A stretch of DNA of 33,958 nucleotides from Anaerococcus sp. (GTDB taxonomy: Bacteria; Bacillota; Clostridia; Tissierellales; Peptoniphilaceae), in contig JALEUV010000003.1 in NCBI GenBank assembly GCA_022780515.1, positions 1 through 33,958 of the forward strand, given 5' to 3'. Positions 31,410-33,958 of the stretch are shown here, piece by piece; position 1 is the stretch's first letter, and every line of letters starts with the position of its first letter. The notes below the pieces were generated by a model. The model was not told where the DNA came from. It ran no database searches and saw only the letters and a list, made by a program, of their open reading frames with translations. Both the position numbers and the translations under genes were made by a program.

Positions 31410-33305
31410 TTGAATAAAAGGCAATCTAATTTAATAAAAATTTTAAAAAATAAGGACTGGCTTACAGGTGGAGAGTTAGCAAACATTTTAAATGTTTCAT
31501 CTAGAACAATAAGAAATGATATAAAAAATATTAATAAAGAAAACGGTAGTATTTTAATAAAATCTAGCAAGAAATTTGGTTATCATTTAAATTCAGACTT
31601 TGAAAAAACTAATATGGAATCTGTAGTTTACAATAATCATAATTTAAAATCACTGATATTAAAAGATTTACTAAAATCACATAAAAAAATCTATTATCAA
31701 GATATTATTAATAAATACTTTATAAGCGATTCTACTCTAAACTCTATCCTTAGTGAAATAAATAAAGATATTAAAAAGGTAAATTCAACCAGTATAAAAA
31801 GACAGGGAGATTTACTTTATATTGACGGTAATGAACTTTCCATCAGAATTATATACAAAGACTTGCTTTTTAAAGAAACCCAAGATAATATTTTTAATTT
31901 AAATGAACTTGCAAAGCATTATCAACATTTTGATCTGATAAAAATAAAGTCTATATTTGAAAAAGTTTTAAATAAATATGAATATAAAATAGATGAAGCC
32001 TATTTCCCTATCTTAATTCTTCATATAGGTGTTAGTTTGGACAGGCTTTTCAATGGAAATCCTGCTGAAACATCTTCTCTAAAGGATTACGACATTTATT
32101 ATTTAAAAAATACAGAAGAATACACTATAGCGAAAGAATTTTTCAGTCGTATTAAAAAATATTATAATTTGGCGGTATATGAATCTGAAGTCATCTTATT
32201 AACATTAAATATTATAAATAAAAAAGTTATTGACCAGGGTCTTGTAAGTATAAATAAAAAACTTCTTTTAACAATAAAAAATGCTTTGAACTATGTAGAT
32301 TATATGACAGGTATTAACTTAACTAATGATACGGAATTAATAAAAAATCTTTACATGCATATAAGCAATCTTCTAGTGAGACTTAATAAGGAAAAATCTG
32401 TAAACAGATTATACTACGAAGATATTAAAAATTCTTATCCATATATTTTTGAAATTGCATTAATATGGACAAACTATATACAAAAATCTCTAGGTCTAGA
32501 AATACCAGAGGAAGAGGTAACTTTTATAGCACTTCACTTAGGAAGTTCTTACAAAAATTGTTATAATAAAAAATATAAGACTATACTAATACTTCCTAAA
32601 ACTGGAGCTATCTCAAATAATATTATTGAAAAAATAAATTCAACCTTTTCTCAAGAACTTGAAATTAGAGGTGTTTATAATTACTTTGAAGAAAATATGA
32701 TCAAGGATATGGATATAGATATAATAATTTCAACTATAAACTTATCTCATAATTTAGATATACCTACAGTATATTGTTCAGTTTTCTTTTCAAAAGATGA
32801 TGAGATAAATATATTTAAAACCTTGAGAGAAATCGAAGAAGATAAATTAAAAAAGGATTATACAAATCATCTAATCCAGCTCTTAGATAAGGACCATTTT
32901 TATCAAGGCTACACTTTCAAAGATAAATATGACTTATTAAAGTTTTTGTGTAATAAGTTATATGTAAGAGGAGAAGTAGACGACTCATATTATAACAAAG
33001 TTATAGAGAGAGAATCCTACTCTCCTACATCTTTTGCACAAGGATTTGCTATACCACATTCTTACGAACCTTTAGGAATTAAAAAATCATCCATATCAAT
33101 ATTATTGCTAAATAATCCAATAATTCGGGATAAATATGAAGTGAATATAGTATTTCTCCTAACTATTAAAAGGGAAGATAATCCTATATTACAACTGTTT
33201 TTTTCTTGGATGGATAAATTGTGTAAAGATATAACAACACTTTCTAAGGTTAGCTCTTCCATCAATTTTGAAGAATTTATAGATAACTTTAACCCAGATT
33301 CCTAA
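31410..33305 (+). CDS. LicR/BglG-type transcriptional activator with PRDs and EIIA domain
   Basis: A 631-residue PTS-responsive regulator. It starts at a TTG with AAAGGTGAGG seven bases upstream. An N-terminal winged helix (GGELANILNVSSRTIRNDI) binds DNA. A second HTH/Mga-like part and two PTS regulation domains follow (PRD1 with FPILILHIGVSLDR, PRD2 with EEEVTFIALHLGSSY). An EIIB-like domain (about 390-450) has TILILPKTGAIS where a phosphocysteine loop is expected, without the Cys. The C-terminal mannitol/fructose-type EIIA domain keeps its His in GFAIPHSYEP (H550). It diverges from the glycosylasparaginase-PTS operon, which it probably activates when the transport substrate is present. Base composition is more AT-rich than the core genes. 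Confidence 0.9.
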   Translation: MNKRQSNLIKILKNKDWLTGGELANILNVSSRTIRNDIKNINKENGSILIKSSKKFGYHLNSDFEKTNMESVVYNNHNLKSLILKDLLKSHKKIYYQDIINKYFISDSTLNSILSEINKDIKKVNSTSIKRQGDLLYIDGNELSIRIIYKDLLFKETQDNIFNLNELAKHYQHFDLIKIKSIFEKVLNKYEYKIDEAYFPILILHIGVSLDRLFNGNPAETSSLKDYDIYYLKNTEEYTIAKEFFSRIKKYYNLAVYESEVILLTLNIINKKVIDQGLVSINKKLLLTIKNALNYVDYMTGINLTNDTELIKNLYMHISNLLVRLNKEKSVNRLYYEDIKNSYPYIFEIALIWTNYIQKSLGLEIPEEEVTFIALHLGSSYKNCYNKKYKTILILPKTGAISNNIIEKINSTFSQELEIRGVYNYFEENMIKDMDIDIIISTINLSHNLDIPTVYCSVFFSKDDEINIFKTLREIEEDKLKKDYTNHLIQLLDKDHFYQGYTFKDKYDLLKFLCNKLYVRGEVDDSYYNKVIERESYSPTSFAQGFAIPHSYEPLGIKKSSISILLLNNPIIRDKYEVNIVFLLTIKREDNPILQLFFSWMDKLCKDITTLSKVSSSINFEEFIDNFNPDS

Positions 33306-33319
33306 TAATACCGACTTTA

Positions 33320-33958
33320 TTATTCAAAATCTAGAACCTTGTTTATTTCTTCAAAACTGGTTACTCCATTTATAACCTTATCGACTGCATTGGCTGCCAA
33401 GGATTTAAAATTTTCTTTTTCCAATTTTTCTCTAACTCTTTGGGTAAAGTTTTCTTTATCCCTTAATATCTCTCTAAATTCTCTATCTATAACTATAACT
33501 TCTTCTACAGCTTCTCTACCCAAGTAACCATTATTACACCTATCACACCCCTTCGGCCTATATATTTCATAATTTCTTGGAATGCTTCTAAAATGGCTTA
33601 CAAATTCGTACTCCTTATCAGTCATTTTAGATTTTACTTTACAAGAGCAAAGTTTTCTAACCAGTCTTTGACTTGCAAGTAAGGACAAAGCAGATCTTAT
33701 TAAATAATCTTCAATTCCTAAGTCTCTAAGTCTAACTATAGAAGAAATAGCGTCTTTGGTATGTAAAGTAGTTAAAACCAGATGGCCTGTTATAGCTGCT
33801 CTTATTGCTATTTGAGCCGTTTCATTATCTCTGACCTCTCCTATCATTATAATATCTGGATCTTGACGCAAAATTGATCTTAAGATTTTAGAGAAATCTA
33901 AACCTATTTTTTCATTAACACTGACCTGATTAATTCCAGGGATTTTGTATTCAACAGG
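33320..33958 (-). CDS. Type II secretion/type IV pilus assembly ATPase (GspE/PilB), partial
   Basis: The last 212 codons of a secretion ATPase; the 5' end lies beyond the right edge. The frame is open to the last base and begins [20 protein letters not shown], followed by [21 protein letters not shown] (Walker B region), [14 protein letters not shown] and the zinc-binding CSC...[11 protein letters not shown] segment. These are diagnostic of the GspE/PilB/ComGA family, which powers pilus or competence pseudopilus assembly. The TTG at 33869-33871 is internal, not a start. It converges on the regulator gene with only 14 bp between the stops and no clear terminator. Confidence 0.93.
   Translation of the reverse strand, partial: PVEYKIPGINQVSVNEKIGLDFSKILRSILRQDPDIIMIGEVRDNETAQIAIRAAITGHLVLTTLHTKDAISSIVRLRDLGIEDYLIRSALSLLASQRLVRKLCSCKVKSKMTDKEYEFVSHFRSIPRNYEIYRPKGCDRCNNGYLGREAVEEVIVIDREFREILRDKENFTQRVREKLEKENFKSLAANAVDKVINGVTSFEEINKVLDFE

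Noticed and set aside
33304..33324. AATAATA / TATTATT hairpin between the regulator and the secretion ATPase
   Set aside because: The stem is all A-T and lacks a following T-run on either strand. It is too weak to call a bidirectional terminator.
33869..33871. TTG as the start of the secretion ATPase
   Set aside because: The frame continues upstream to the window edge with perfect family similarity, so this codon is an internal leucine.

Overview
The window looks like chromosome of a low-GC, strictly anaerobic Gram-positive bacterium. I infer a member of the Tissierellia/Peptoniphilaceae, with Anaerococcus as the best guess. The signs are a Gram-positive type replicative polymerase (PolC), AT-rich intergenic DNA, GGAGG-type ribosome sites with some TTG starts, and an oxygen-sensitive 2-hydroxyacyl-CoA dehydratase activase homologue. 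The species is not proven. No rRNA, tRNA, CRISPR array or intact mobile element was seen.

From 1 to about 12.9 kb everything reads on the minus strand and is core information-processing machinery. Read in the direction of transcription: rimP-nusA-rnpM(ylxR)-infB-rbfA-nrnA-truB-ribF form one tight operon with a near-consensus promoter and a possible attenuator hairpin ahead of rimP. Then come rpsO, pnp, ftsK/spoIIIE and pgsA, punctuated by intrinsic terminators. A small plus-strand gene for a Cys-Cys-motif, HesB-like protein diverges from rimP at 13.1 kb, with a perfect 9-bp inverted repeat between the two promoters.

At 13.44-14.01 kb lies a gene-poor scar: the C-terminal remnant of a membrane (probably ABC permease) gene on the minus strand, back to back with a plus-strand TPP (thiamine pyrophosphate) riboswitch that has no recognisable gene after it. 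From 14.0 to 21.7 kb the minus-strand operon uppS-cdsA-rseP-ispG-polC makes lipid carrier, CDP-diacylglycerol, a site-2 protease, an isoprenoid enzyme and the replicative polymerase. The PolC PHP domain has lost several metal ligands. A stand-alone Hsp20 gene with an imperfect CIRCE operator, and a 1416-residue double-ASKHA dehydratase-activase fusion protein, follow up to 26.6 kb.

From 26.9 to 33.3 kb there is an AT-richer accessory locus. It holds a minus-strand operon of glycosylasparaginase, lactose/cellobiose-type PTS IIA, IIB and IIC, a truncated M42 aminopeptidase remnant and an M20 (PepV-like) peptidase. A divergent LicR/BglG-type PTS-responsive regulator faces it. I infer uptake and breakdown of a glycosyl-asparagine (for example GlcNAc-Asn from host N-glycoproteins) through a PTS route. 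This is the best candidate for an undescribed system here. The window ends inside a type II secretion/type IV pilus assembly ATPase gene.
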